64,000 nucleotides of DNA, taken from assembly GCA_022494885.1 (NCBI GenBank), contig JAGVSM010003937.1, positions 186,001 through 250,000 on the forward strand, in the 5' to 3' direction. The first letter of the stretch is position 1. Every line of letters starts with the position of its first letter. Under the pieces are notes generated by a model. That model saw only the letters and a program-made list of their open reading frames with translations. It searched no databases and was not told where the DNA came from. Positions 44,754 through 54,707 of this stretch are shown piece by piece. This DNA is from Micrasema longulum. Its lineage: Eukaryota > Arthropoda > Insecta > Trichoptera > Brachycentridae. A program made the position numbers and the translations under genes.

Positions 44754-45040
44754 AGGAACAAATCCAACACACACGATATCACCCAAAAAAGAAACACATC
44801 AAACAAAGAAACCATCACGCCGTTTCCTCGTAGGGGTAGGCAGAGAGTTCTAATTCCGTCTTTTGACATGTCCATCTTCAAGTATTTGATGGACTTGATC
44901 GTGCCATGTCTTACTCGGTCTTCCTCGTTTTCTGCATCCATCAACATTCGCATCCTAGATCCTTTTAGCCGTTTTTTCGCTGTCCATTCGCTCTACATGT
45001 CCAAATCAACGTAGCGCCCCTTTCTTGATTCTGTCGAAGT
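44754..45040 (-). mobile_element. LINE fragment, 'DGKTEKDIERR' family
   Basis: Nearly identical to 42150-42425: 'cacgccgtttcctcgtaggg', 'cttcaagtatttgatggact' and 'cattcgctctacatgtccaa'. The minus-strand peptide has 'MRMLMDAENEEDR'. It lies between two 130-bp direct repeats. Confidence 0.75.
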
Positions 45041-45048
45041 TAGCTTAA

Positions 45049-45176
45049 GACCTCAAGGATGCCAGGGAATAGGTGAACGTCCCAATAACTATACTATGAA
45101 ATAGACTTACATCCACTTGATTTCCTTTTTCATGATTTTTACCTGAGAGCATCTGCAGATTTTCACACGCAGAACC
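45049..45176 (-). repeat. second copy of the 130-bp direct repeat
   Basis: Matches 44624-44752 ('ggaataggtgaacgtcccaa', 'tttacctgagagcatctgca'). Confidence 0.75.
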
Positions 45177-45179
45177 GTT

Positions 45180-45590
45180 AACTTCATCCACCCGGACACA
45201 GAAAATGTATTTTATCAATGAACAATAAAATCGATTCGAATCGAAAATCTTTTTCAAAAAGCTCAAAAAAGGTTTTTCAGTTTCCATGGAATATCAAAGC
45301 GTTTGAAAATCTTAAAATATCGAGTTGTTTTGTAACATGTATTGATGTTTGGTGAAGTGTTACGAAAGAATACCAAGAATTGTATACGAACGGAATTTTC
45401 CATCTCGGAAAATCTTTAAAATGCCGACTTCGCAATCGCTCTAATAAATTCTGTAAACAATATTAAAAATCGCGTAAATATTTACCGATTGCGTTTTCAG
45501 ATATTTCGGATATATATTATATATATTGGAGAAACGTATAACTGTGATGGACCTAACATGCATTTTCAAAATACTTAATGCTAAAGGCAT
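45180..45590. other. no supported feature
   Basis: AT-rich spacer. Confidence 0.4.
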
Positions 45591-45593
45591 AAA

Positions 45594-45815
45594 CAATATT
45601 TTGAGTTTGTCCAAATTTTTGTAGACAAGGACTGGATTCAACTCCCTGGGGAGCTGTTTATATTAACATATTACAACAGAGATGAAGAACATTTAAGAGA
45701 AGGTAATATGGAAGTCTAGGCATCTACAGGGCTTATGACCTGTCAATGGCTGGTTTATGTGGCCACTTTACACACCGTGTAACATTCACCATTCTGCCTA
45801 TATTTGAACATATTT
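45594..45815 (+). repeat. family M copy, end module joined to start module
   Basis: 'caatattttgagtttgtcca' to 'ctccctggggagctgtttat' runs directly into 'attaacatattacaacagag' and on to 'attctgcctatatttgaaca'. This is the head-to-tail junction expected of a tandem or circularly permuted unit. Confidence 0.75.
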
Positions 45816-45824
45816 TACTTAGGT

Positions 45825-45855
45825 GCGGAAAGGGAATGATGATGAAGATGACATA
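45825..45855 (+). mobile_element. SINE family A 3' tail
   Basis: 'ggtgcggaaagggaatgatg' followed by (ATGA)n is the family A 3' end, seen as the complement at 47305-47340. Confidence 0.45.
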
Positions 45856-45860
45856 ACATT

Positions 45861-46313
45861 TTATGTTTTAAAGATAATGTCGTTCAAATGTCCCCCACGG
45901 CGTTGTTCAATCCGAGGTCTAGTTTTCATTAGTTCTTTCATTAGATGAGCAAAGCAGGGTAAAAAAATTTACTACCCTGGCAATACTAACAAAACTTCCA
46001 TTTTGTTTCTTCGAAAATCTGACAGATATCTGAGAAATAATTCAATTTTTAAGTAATGCATTTGCTACTCAAACATTCGTTTGTTAATTACACATGAAAT
46101 GTGATGCCGTCCTGTTTCTTTAAGATTCTTATAGTATTTCTACATTTTAAAAGGACAAAACACGGCATAGCTGAATTCAAATCAGGAGTTGCGTACCGAG
46201 CGACGTCTACAAAGAAACTAATGGGCTAAAACGTAAACCTACTCATTTATGAGTAGTACGCCTTCTGTTTGATGTGCGTATGCGGTTTCTGGACTATTCC
46301 TTAATTCTATGGC
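45861..46313. repeat. R30 copy 2
   Basis: Direct copy of 30594-31018, including an identical 53-bp block (46174-46226) and the following palindrome. Confidence 0.7.
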
Positions 46314-46437
46314 TATAAGTGATGTCCCATCTCTGTTGCAATCGATTTCTTTTCCTGTTCCCAACCATGTCGCCAGAAGTCAAAATCTGCTATTTAATTA
46401 ATCTTCTATGAGCCACTTTTGTTTTTATGCCCCAATG

Positions 46438-46985
46438 TCCAGGGATGCGATCATGAATCTTTTATATCCCCTAGAGAGTGGTTAATTTGGGGATATTTAT
46501 TTTTTCCAGGCGACTAATTTTTGCTTCATATATGACCACACTGATTTAACGTAAAAAAATATGAACACGCGAAATCAAACATAATTATTTTCATTTGGAA
46601 AGTTATTGCGAAATTTAGCAGTACCCAAACGTAATTAGATTGAAATCACCAAACCGTATTAACAGTGTTTTAACTATGTCAAAATGTTTGCATACTGGCT
46701 GGATTTTCTCCCTAAGGAGTTAATCATATTTAAATTTGTTGCAACAGAGAGGTCATAAGCCTTGTTAATGCCTAGACTTTCATATTTCATTCTCAAAAAT
46801 GTTTTCCCTCTCTGTTGCAACAAATTTGAGCCGTATTAGTTTTTTGCCGTTTTTTAAGCAGTTTTATTCGCCATTTGACGTTTAATCATCAGTGTGGCTA
46901 TAATACAAAGCAAAGTGTTGTCGCATTAAAAAAATAAAAATCTTCAATTTTAACACTCTCTAGGGGTAGAGAAGATCCATAATAC
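46438..46985. mobile_element. DNA transposon with ~30+ bp inverted ends, inserted in a LINE
   Basis: The left end 'atcatgaatcttttatatcc' and the complement of the right end 'attatggatcttctctaccc' match. Both continue CCTAGAGAGTG, and the pairing extends weakly to about 100 bp. LINE sequence CCAATGTCCAG before it and CCAATACAG after it look like an imperfect 8-11 bp target duplication. No transposase. Superfamily unresolved; hAT-like and Mutator-like are both possible. Confidence 0.6.
46654..46838. repeat. short family M copy nested in the DNA transposon
   Basis: The end module and a very short start ('tgttgcaacagagaggtcat') are followed by the inverted 'ctctctgttgcaacaaattt'. CCGTATTA occurs at 46654-46661 and 46831-46838, a probable 8-bp target duplication. 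Confidence 0.6.
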
Positions 46986-47300
46986 CAATACAGAACGTGT
47001 AGATTAGTACATTGGTCACGCTACTTGGAATTCTTTCTGATAGATCTTACGGCTTTTTGAAGATCTCTTTGCCACTAAAACAGTGTGGGATGAAGATGGA
47101 TTGGCATGGTTTAGCTCAAAGACTTAGATAAACGTTTATCGTAATTGAATATACTTGTATTGTATACCATTATTTTGTTGCCTTTGTTTGTCGTATCTTG
47201 TATGTATGCTTCTACATATAACTTTTGTAATTGGCTCAGGCCGTATACATAATAAATAAATAAATAAATCTTAAAAGTATTTTCTTAAGTGTTTTGAATT

Positions 47301-47541
47301 TATTATCATCTTTCCCTTTCCGCACCTAATGGTGCATAGGGTACTTCATTGATACCCCAATCGCAGCGTCTTTTGATCGTGATGGTAAGATGATCAGTCT
47401 TACGCTTCAGGTGCCAGCCTATGGAATATTCAGTGTGAAAACACCCTTTAAAATCAATATTTTATATGAACCATCGCGGGAATTAAAGCCGAGACTTTTT
47501 GAATGGTAGGCAAACGCGCTGACTATTACACCACAAGCCAA
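47301..47541 (-). mobile_element. tRNA-derived SINE, family A
   Basis: The 3' end 'ttccctttccgcacctaatg' is at the left and the head is at the right ('aggcaaacgcgctgactatt', B-box complement 'cgggaattaaagccgag' at 47477). It sits just beyond the LINE tail. Confidence 0.8.
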
Positions 47542-47544
47542 CAT

Positions 47545-48000
47545 ACATTTTAGATAAACTCAAAATATAATAAAAGTTGCCTACAGTTTATAAAAACGAT
47601 TTTGTTGCTTTTTTTTTAAACAGAGACCAGTTTTCGGAACGTCTTGCAGCTACAGAGCTTTATTAATCAACTTGGTGAAATAAAATATAAGTTGCTTTGT
47701 GGTTCTTGGTAATTAAATTATTTTATTCGACATTGAATTATTTCACTCAATGTTTTTTGTACTATAAATATGTTTTATTTACAACACATGGTGAAATTTC
47801 AATATAATCAATGTTCTGGCACATAATCTGATTTGGACCATTAAACTTAAAGAGGTCGTACACTTTTTGTGATCCTAATATTGATTTTATTTTCACAAGA
47901 TAAATGGAATTAAATATAAATACTTATAAATACCAATAAAATAAAGGAATTTTACTAAAGCATCATTAAAATCTACTAACTAAAAAAGTGATAGTCGACA
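47545..48000. other. no supported feature
   Basis: AT-rich spacer. Confidence 0.4.
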
Positions 48001-48004
48001 TTTT

Positions 48005-48600
48005 TAGCTCGGTGAGCCGTAATTCTAGAAAACCCGGCTGGACCGGGGTGCCGTGTCACATCTAAAAATATTAATAACTTTTACATACTTCATAATCCTA
48101 ACGCTCCTATATACCTGCGTGAAAAATTTCAACGCTTAACAGTTCATGGTTTACCTCTTCGTTCTAATTCTCAAGGCACTCTCTTAATACCCATCTACAA
48201 TTCCTCTTTCTCCTCTAACTCATACAGTGTCCATGCGGCTCGACTGTGGAATCATCTCTCATCCACCATCAAAAATGTTGCTACATTATCTCTGTTTAAA
48301 TCACTTCTGAAAAAACATCTCCTTTCTCTTCCTTAATTTCTCTTCCTTTTTTTGCTCTTTTTTCCTTTTTCCCATTGAGTTATAGTTTTGATTTAAGGTA
48401 ATTTATAAACAAATACGTTTATTTATATTTTTATATATCTTTAGCTATTTAATCTTAATTTTTTATTCAATATGTTCTGTAACTTGAATTATAAAAATAA
48501 AACGATTATTTTATTGGTTGGTTGGAAGAAATTGCCAATTGGCAATAAGCCCGCCAATGAACAAATAATATTATGTACAAAAAGTTGAATAATTAAATTA
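48005..48600 (+). mobile_element. non-LTR retrotransposon 3' end (L2/CR1-like)
   Basis: An open frame without ATG, 48079-48336, reads 'FYILHNPNAPIYLREKFQRL', 'LPLRSNSQGTLLIPIY', 'SYSVHAARLWNHLSSTIKNV' and ends 'LFKSLLKKHLLSLP*'. This is the typical ORF2 end (P.YL......R......L..P......F...A...WN.LP......FK..L...L). It is intact at the protein level, suggesting a younger insertion than its neighbours. The 3' UTR includes the 'ggttggaagaaattgccaat' motif (48518). Confidence 0.8.
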
Positions 48601-48607
48601 ATATAAA

Positions 48608-49120
48608 GTTTTGTTAACAAATTACAACAGGGATGGAGAATACTTTGGAAAAGGGAATTTGGAAGTCTAGGCATATACAGGGCTTATGACCTGTCATTGG
48701 CTGATTTAAGTGGCCATTTTACACACTGCGTAACATTCACCATTTTGCCTATGTTTGAACATCCATATTTCTTTACTTCTTCCATTTGTTGATTTTAGTG
48801 AAGTAAATGAGCTGAAACCTTTATTGTTGTGAAGAGATCCGTCTGACTGAATAATTTCACATACTAGGCAACGCCTGAAAACAATTTTTCCAATTTTTAA
48901 ACTTCTCCTTGGACCAGTTGGTTTTATTACAATATTTGAGTTTGTCCAAATGTTTGTAGACAAAAGACTGGATCTCACCCCCTCGGGAGTCATTTAGATA
49001 AACAAATTACAACAGGAATGGACAATACTTTGGAAAAGGTAACTTGGAAGTCTAGGCATATACAGGGCTTATGACCTGTCAACTGCTGGTTTAAGTGGCC
49101 ACTTTACAAAAACAAACTTG
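48608..49120 (+). repeat. family M tandem: one full unit plus start of the next
   Basis: Unit 1 starts 'aacaaattacaacagggatg' at 48618 and ends with 'ccccctcgggagtcatttag' near 48990. The second starts 'aacaaattacaacaggaatg' at about 49000 and is cut after 'gtggccactttac'. The period is about 385-390 bp. This is the clearest head-to-tail pair. Confidence 0.8.
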
Positions 49121-49129
49121 TAAACATCA

Positions 49130-49455
49130 CAATAAAATGCCCTTTTCGGGGAACTTAATATGTTCATCCAGGACATTGAATAAATCAATAAATTAATTTG
49201 AATTTGAAACCCACGGGAGCTATGTAATTCTGCGCATAAAATATCCATATAAGAGATACACGCCAGATAGCTCCACAACACACGAGAACAATGTAATCCT
49301 ACTTTTACTGGTAACTTTTCTCGAGTATTTTTTTATTAACGAAATCAATATCACAATATATTAATACCGTCATTGGATCTTGTGTTACAAGTTATTTTTC
49401 TGTGTTGCTTGCATGCGATTATTTTGGCGCCTTCTCGTCACTATACGAGCTGTTT
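49130..49455. other. mostly unassigned; LINE scrap at 49148-49180
   Basis: 'cttaatatgttcatccagga' matches the antisense of the LINE terminus at 14812 (NVLDEHI). Otherwise nothing recognised. Confidence 0.35.
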
Positions 49456-49457
49456 AA

Positions 49458-49700
49458 CCGTTGAAGAATTTTAATTATGGCGCTTTATTAATAGTGTTGG
49501 CAGTAATTGGTTATTATGTTTATATTAATTTTAATGGGAATCCCGTCATCATCCAATGCAACTCGATACAAGTAGCTCACAATCCTCACCGCAGGGCACT
49601 AACGTTTAAATTACTAAAAGTAAAATACATAATAAAAATATTTTTTTATAGTAGTTCGTATTTAAAAATAAAACAGTGTCGAAAAATAAATTTTACCATT
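49458..49700 (+). other. hydrophobic open frame, not recognised
   Basis: The frame reads 'NYGALLIVLAVIGYYVYINF', a plausible single membrane segment, then 'NGNPVIIQCN'. There is no in-frame ATG (it opens after a TAA with CCG TTG), and no convincing splice signals were found. It could be an exon or chance; I lean to chance. Confidence 0.15.
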
Positions 49701-49812
49701 TAAGTTCTTTTTTTATATATATGGGAGTTGCATTTATTATTTACCTTGCATTTTATTTACAAGGTTTATTATTTTTTATAATAGTGGACCTGCTTTTGAT
49801 AAGCTTCTATTT

Positions 49813-50453
49813 GAACATAGTTATGCAGAAAGCAGCCAGCCACAAAAAAGTAAAACTGAGATAATGGCACTTTTATGAAAAAAGTAATAAAATCTACACA
49901 ACAGTTAGAATATTTTGGACTTTGACAAATGGTAAACAATGAATACATTAAATAGGTGCGAAGGTTTTCACGGTCACTGTTATCAATATTATGTATCTTT
50001 TTTGGGTGATACCGTGTATGTTGGATTTGATCCGAAGTTTCGGCTACCATTGCAGGAGCCATCTTCACACAGTTTTCCCTGAAGATGGCTCCTGCAATGG
50101 TAGCCGAAACCTCGGATCAAATCCAACATACACGGTATCACCCAAAAAAGATACATAATATTGAATGAATACATTCATTTTTTAAATTACAAACAAAAAT
50201 CTAATCAAATATATTTTATCAGTTTTAATGATTTTTAAAGTACCGTAAGATTTTTCTAGTACTGTGAGGGTTTTCTGCGAATTGAGAAATGCCGTTTTTG
50301 TGATCGCCATTATTTTCAGAAAATGATTATTGAATTTTTTGTATGAAAGCGGTCTGGCAGTTTTTAGCTGAACGTAAAATTGACCTGACTGCAACCAAAT
50401 AACAATATTTTTTCCAAAATTGTGGACTAGCTGCTTTCTGCATAACTATGTTC
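49813..50453. mobile_element. family X DNA transposon carrying a nested hairpin insertion
   Basis: The ends are inverted: 'gaacatagttatgcagaaag' at 49813 and 'ctttctgcataactatgttc' ending at 50453. The interior aligns with the 61656-62055 copy except for an extra 226 bp at 49950-50175. Without that, the element is about 415 bp. No transposase frame. Confidence 0.8.
49938..50175 (-). mobile_element. hairpin element with exact 12-bp target duplication (Penelope-like candidate)
   Basis: AATGAATACATT is at 49938-49949 and 50164-50175. The 214-bp insert consists of 84-bp arms (49984-50067 and 50080-50163, 83 of 84 bases complementary) around a 12-nt loop, plus a 34-bp single-copy tail (49950-49983). 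Each arm has a stem-loop GGCTcc/ggtAGCC followed by GAAAC. In the plus-strand arm CTGAAGA (50079-50085) precedes it, close to the CUGANGA...GAAA core of hammerhead ribozymes. The cleavage triplet is not in place, so activity is doubtful. Confidence 0.75.
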
Positions 50454-50464
50454 TTTTTATCTTT

Positions 50465-50545
50465 GTGTTAGGATCAGGAGAGATATTTTATAGTGGGCCA
50501 ATACGGAACCTCTCAAGCATTTGCTGTAGTGAAGACGAAACCACT
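50465..50545. other. short unassigned stretch
   Basis: Between family X and an M fragment. Confidence 0.3.
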
Positions 50546-50549
50546 TAAA

Positions 50550-50705
50550 ATCAATAAACAGATTTTAGGATGTGTAAAATTCACCATTTTACCTTTTTTT
50601 GAACATATTTTCTTCTGTGTTCTCCGTCTCTGTTGTAATTGGTAATCTTGAAAACTTTTTAGGGGTAAAACGCCGTGTTCACAAATATCTGGACAAACTA
50701 AAAAA
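50550..50705. repeat. family M fragment
   Basis: 'tgtaaaattcaccattttac' is joined to 'ctccgtctctgttgtaattg' and 'caaatatctggacaaact'. Confidence 0.55.
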
Positions 50706-50709
50706 AAAA

Positions 50710-51210
50710 ATATAAAACTTTATTTTAATTTTATAATATTGGTTTTGTGAGAAAGGCCCCCACTTGTAATTACATATGTAACAACTGATTCCGCTAAATA
50801 TTCTTTAAAAAATCTTAGTGTTTTTACTAAATCAAAATATTTCGTTATTCTTCCTTAAACCATCGTTAATCTCTTATGTATTTTATAAAAAAAATATGTT
50901 ATGTTTATCGCATATTTAAAAAAAAATAGTAATGCCTAAATTTAATACACATATTTATTAACAACACCATTTTTTTACGGTTTTCATAATAAAATATATT
51001 TATATAATATTTTAATTGTGTTCATACATTTTGTTGCCCATTAATAATAAAAAATATTTTTATGTTTTTTTTTTCTTATTTCCTTTTTTAATAACTATAA
51101 AATATATAAAAAAAACCTTCTAATATTTTACAGCATATTTTCTTTTATCTTTCGAACAAAAATATTTTACATGTTAATTTTTTCTCCTTTAATAAATAAA
51201 CAGGTATAAT
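50710..51210. other. no supported feature
   Basis: Very AT-rich. Confidence 0.4.
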
Positions 51211-51214
51211 ATTA

Positions 51215-51375
51215 ATTTCTTGTATAGCCACGAACAGGCCATGCCTTTGTAGGATTTTTTTTATTACTGTTCTTTCTGTTGATATATATTTCATTGCTTT
51301 TTATTGTATTTATACTCGTATCTTATGTAAATTGTAAAAAAACGAAAAAAAAAAATATATAAAAAAAATGAAAAA
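51215..51375 (+). repeat. retroelement 3' UTR ('catgcctttgtag' motif)
   Basis: Third copy of the motif at 11345 and 32740, followed by an A-rich tail. Confidence 0.5.
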
Positions 51376-51576
51376 AACTATTTACGGAATTCTAATACAT
51401 TATATATTTGTTTTAATGTAATTAAGTGCTAAATCACTTTCGTCTTTAGCTCGGGCGCGGGCGGTGCATCACTATCGCGACCCAATATGCAAAGTCTTAA
51501 TATATTCTTGTATCAACTTTCCGTTCGCTGGCAGATTTACTGCCTTGAAAACAAGCTCTCGTAACTCTTACTAAAC

Positions 51577-51660
51577 TGCGGCCGAGTGGTTTACATGGTT
51601 GCTTGGTCTCCCACGAATTCGGGTTCAGATCCCGTCCTTCCACGCACTGGCACACCTCTG
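51577..51660 (+). mobile_element. tRNA-like SINE head (distinct type)
   Basis: 'gcggccgagtggtttacatg' resembles a Ser/Leu-type D-arm (A box), and 'cgggttcagatcccg' at 51620-51634 is a good B box. Acceptor-stem pairing fails, so it is not an intact tRNA. Confidence 0.55.
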
Positions 51661-51664
51661 GTAA

Positions 51665-52865
51665 CGAGGTACTCAAGTCAAATTAGGGAGCACTATAATT
51701 GTGATCTAGTTAGAGTATGCTAGAATATGATCGAAGACTAGTTTTAATTCGAAAAGGTTAAAGTGAAGTCTTTGAGGGCATTTTTTCGCAATTCATATTA
51801 TAGCTTAATTTTAAGATTTTTGTCATTATATTTCTATGTAAATAATATATGTATGGAAAAATCAACAAATATTTTTTTTTTAAAAAGCCAAAGATCCAAA
51901 CCGTTTGTTTAATTTACAGACGTCATAATTAGAATATTTCTGTATCTTAAAGCTGAAAGGCTAAAAGTTACATTTTATGCTAAATTGAGTTATGAATGTC
52001 ATTTTGTTCATATGGTCAGATTCTATTCATCCTAAAAATATTGGGGTCCTCCGGTATACCACAACTGAAATAGTTTGTTCTAAAACACCAGTAGTGCAGA
52101 AAAAATACTCATGCTTTTACCAAAATTCAACGGTTTGCTGGTATTAAAGCAGTGGATACCGAATAAATTCCACATTTTTTATAACAAACAACCTCTGACG
52201 CAGCAAGGGGTTTTGCACAAGATTATTGTCACAATCAGCCATGCTTAACCATTAAGTCATTTCTTTTGCCGTTAATTTCATTGTTTTACTTTGCTTTTCC
52301 TTAACCTTTATTTACCTGTTATTTTCATTAAAAAAATATGTTTTATTAATGGCACGAAATCAAATGATTTTGCATAAAAAATACATTGTTTTTTATTCAA
52401 TATTCCATATGACTTTTTATACTAAAGTCCGAGGAGGAATTAGGGCGCGGGCCGGGCGGTTTGAACAAAAAACATTGAAGTCCCATAATTATTTGATAGT
52501 CCATATTTTAAATGTTTTTTTCTTAAATATTCTTTTCAATAGCCAAAAACTCCGAAAAAATAGTAACAAATTAGGTTCTTACTTTGAGAGATATATTTGA
52601 AAGAGTTTTACAGCTTCAAACCGCTCTCCTGAACAATTTACCAAATGTGACATCCAGCATTTCAGCTTTAAGGTACAAATTTGTAGAAACTATTGAGAGA
52701 TGAGGCTACCTTGAGAAGATATGAAGACTATTTTAATCACAGGTGATAACAATAATAAAAAATCATTTTCAAAAGGAAAACCCGCTAAGCCGTTAATATA
52801 GAGGCTTGTCAGCAGGTAGGAAAGAGAGGATATGGAGTCGAGAAACAAGAAAATGGCTATAATAT
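51665..52865. other. no supported feature
   Basis: The ORF at 52349 shows no family features. AT-rich elsewhere. Confidence 0.35.
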
Positions 52866-52870
52866 ATTTT

Positions 52871-52942
52871 TAGGAATCGATCCCGCAACGTCATTTTCAC
52901 AGTTGGTCGTCTTACCTGACCAACTGCGTCACAATGCGACAC
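52871..52942 (-). mobile_element. tRNA-derived SINE head, family D
   Basis: The minus strand has 'tgacgcagttggtcaggtaa' (A box) and 'gcgggatcgattcct' (B box). The related copy is 57824-57894. Confidence 0.6.
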
Positions 52943-53159
52943 CTGTCTAATCAAAATAACAGAACCGGTCTGAAGATGCCCATTAGAGAGTGATAACGCT
53001 TATTGGTCAAATGCATAAGTGGGAGTGTTCTAAGTATTTGTAATTTTAAGATTATATTTTAATTTACAATATTAAAGAGTAAAGTAACAATAGACTTCAA
53101 TCAAGAATTGGCAATAAATAAGTTAAATAAAAAAATACCTAATATCAACGATGAAAAGA

Positions 53160-53300
53160 AATAACTTCCTAAGCGACATGTAGCTGACTTTACAGAAGAG
53201 CCAATGAAAGTTTTTTTAATAAAAAAAATCTCATGTTTTTTTCATTTTTTTTATTAATGCAGGAATCACTCCAAATTAAATGACGCTGCTACGTGTCTAT
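53160..53300 (+). repeat. single diverged unit of the 31778 tandem repeat
   Basis: 'aagcgacatgtagctgactt' and 'gcaggaatcactcc' match the order in 31778-31870. Confidence 0.45.
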
Positions 53301-53304
53301 CAGG

Positions 53305-53665
53305 AACTTTTTACTTTCCACATTTGATTTTTTTAAATACTATATTTGTACTATAATGTTATGTTAAGTAATGATTATAGCTGGTAACGTTTATTAAAGA
53401 TATAAAACTCTGGAGTTACGACGTATTGTTTCATAAAACTTCGGATTAAGACATAAACCTTTCAATTAAAACATTTTATGGAAATCTAATGTTCGTTTGA
53501 CATTCATTAATCCGCAGCGTTTTTTTAAGAAACTAAATTAAAGATAGTAATAAACTTGATTTATATGTTGTCAACTACAAGACAAAAAAACGGTTATGTA
53601 TTTTGGGTTAGGTATTGACATCATTAATTTTGCTCGTGTCCGGGTGAAATGAATCATACAATAGT
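53305..53665. other. no supported feature
   Basis: AT-rich spacer. Confidence 0.4.
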
Positions 53666-53670
53666 GTTAG

Positions 53671-53960
53671 TCAAATGGAACCGTAAAACTGAGAGACCGC
53701 ATTAAGAATGATGAGGTTCTTAGTAAAATCAAAGAAGAAAGGCTCTTGCTTAAGATCAGTTTTGCACAAATAAAATTTAACTATATAGATGCCCATGATA
53801 TCCTTGCTCAGATCAACCTTAATGTAGCTCACTGTAACTTGAGTACCAATGTTGTATTTGCTGTGGCAAATTAAAGAAACATACTCGGATTCTTTACCCC
53901 TCTGCCAATGATCCACAAAACCGTTTGCAAAATCTCATTTATCAATAATGTCAATGTATT
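53671..53960 (-). other. unrecognised minus-strand frame (possible exon or element remnant)
   Basis: The frame 53916-53671 reads 'RGKESEYVSLICHSKYNIGT' and later 'YLCKTDLKQEPFFFDFTKNL' before a stop. Residue use is balanced (Trp, His, Cys, Gln present) and unlike AT-drift ORFs. An upstream in-frame stretch 'EYIDIIDK' is separated by one stop. It lies just upstream of a LINE on the opposite strand. I cannot name a family. Confidence 0.25.
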
Positions 53961-54039
53961 CCTACAGCAAAGATAAGTATTCAAGAAGCAAGAGGTGTTA
54001 TCACTCCTGGCTTGAATTAATGTCATGACTGTACTTATT

Positions 54040-54640
54040 ATTTATTTAAATAGATTCTCCGGTTGTTTAGGTTAAGTTTATTCAATGCATTATTAATCAA
54101 TGCGTCTGTAGTGTCTAGAATCAATTATTTTAATGGTATCTACGCAGGTCTACCAATGAATAAAATGACTCCCCTACAGTCGGTATTAAATGCTGCAGCG
54201 AGACTTATTTTTGGAATTTATCATATCACTCAGTCATATCACTCCATTACTTCGGATATTACACTGGCTACGTTTTCCACAGAGGGTGGAATACAAACTC
54301 TGTCGGCTTATGATAAGTCACTGCACAACTCTGCTCCGGAATATTTAAGGTTACTTTATATTCCAGATGAACTAGCTGACAGACTCCTTACGCTTAGATC
54401 AGCTACATCTGCGTCGAGAGGAAAAGTTATTATACCTCCAGGCAAACAGCGCACTAAATTCAGCGAACGCGCATATGCGGTCGCAGGTCCTATGGCATGG
54501 AATGCCCAGCAGAGGCGCGAAACTGTGAGAGTGAAGTCATGTTTCGGAAAAAAACTTAATAGCCAATCATTTGAATAAATCCGTAGCATGTTGTTTTGCT
54601 TAAATTGCAATTCAGATGATTAAAATCAGGGAGAAATAAA
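54040..54640 (+). mobile_element. non-LTR retrotransposon ORF2 C-terminal part (L2/CR1-like)
   Basis: Frame 54063-54578 starts inside the RT thumb: 'VVSRINYFNGIYAGLPMNKM' and 'LQSVLNAAARLIFG' match (SR.DY.N.L..GLP......LQ..QNAAARL..G). Then come 'LHNSAPEYLRLLYIPDE', 'LRSATSASRGKVIIPPGKQR', 'FSERAYAVAGPMAWNAQ' and the end 'FGKKLN'. The RT catalytic motif (F/YxDD) lies upstream and is absent. A deletion around 'ITSDI/TLATF' removes part of the linker. Confidence 0.85.
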
Positions 54641-54707
54641 ACCAGAACCCTGGACGATTGCTTTTGAAGGGAAATAAATTTTCTGAAACGAAAAATTGTT
54701 TAAATAT

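Larger units (their letters stand above)
46395..47275 (+). mobile_element. non-LTR retrotransposon 3' end (FCFYAPMS family, copy 2), split by an insertion
   Basis: 'HFCFYAPMSR' ends at about 46440 and the frame resumes after 46985 as 'RTCRLVHWSRYLEFFLIDLT' followed by a stop and 'RSLCH'. Set beside copy 1 at 26830, this is one ORF2 terminus interrupted by the 46438-46985 element. The 3' UTR continues to CATAATAAATAAATAAATAAAT at about 47250-47272. Several in-frame stops. Confidence 0.7.

Noticed and set aside
44417..44953. 178-codon minus-strand ORF
   Set aside because: It runs through LINE 3' coding sequence, a SINE head and SINE A antisense. The length reflects chance joining, not a gene.
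46445..46985. piggyBac element because of CCCCTAGA ends
   Set aside because: No TTAA flanks and the inverted ends extend outward beyond the CCC motif.
49461..49703. Small membrane protein gene
   Set aside because: The frame opens at a TTG, has no upstream ATG, and no convincing splice sites were found. Kept only as an unassigned frame.
51577..51660. Possible tRNA-Ser/Leu gene
   Set aside because: T-arm and D-arm words are good but there is no matching acceptor stem or discriminator/CCA side.
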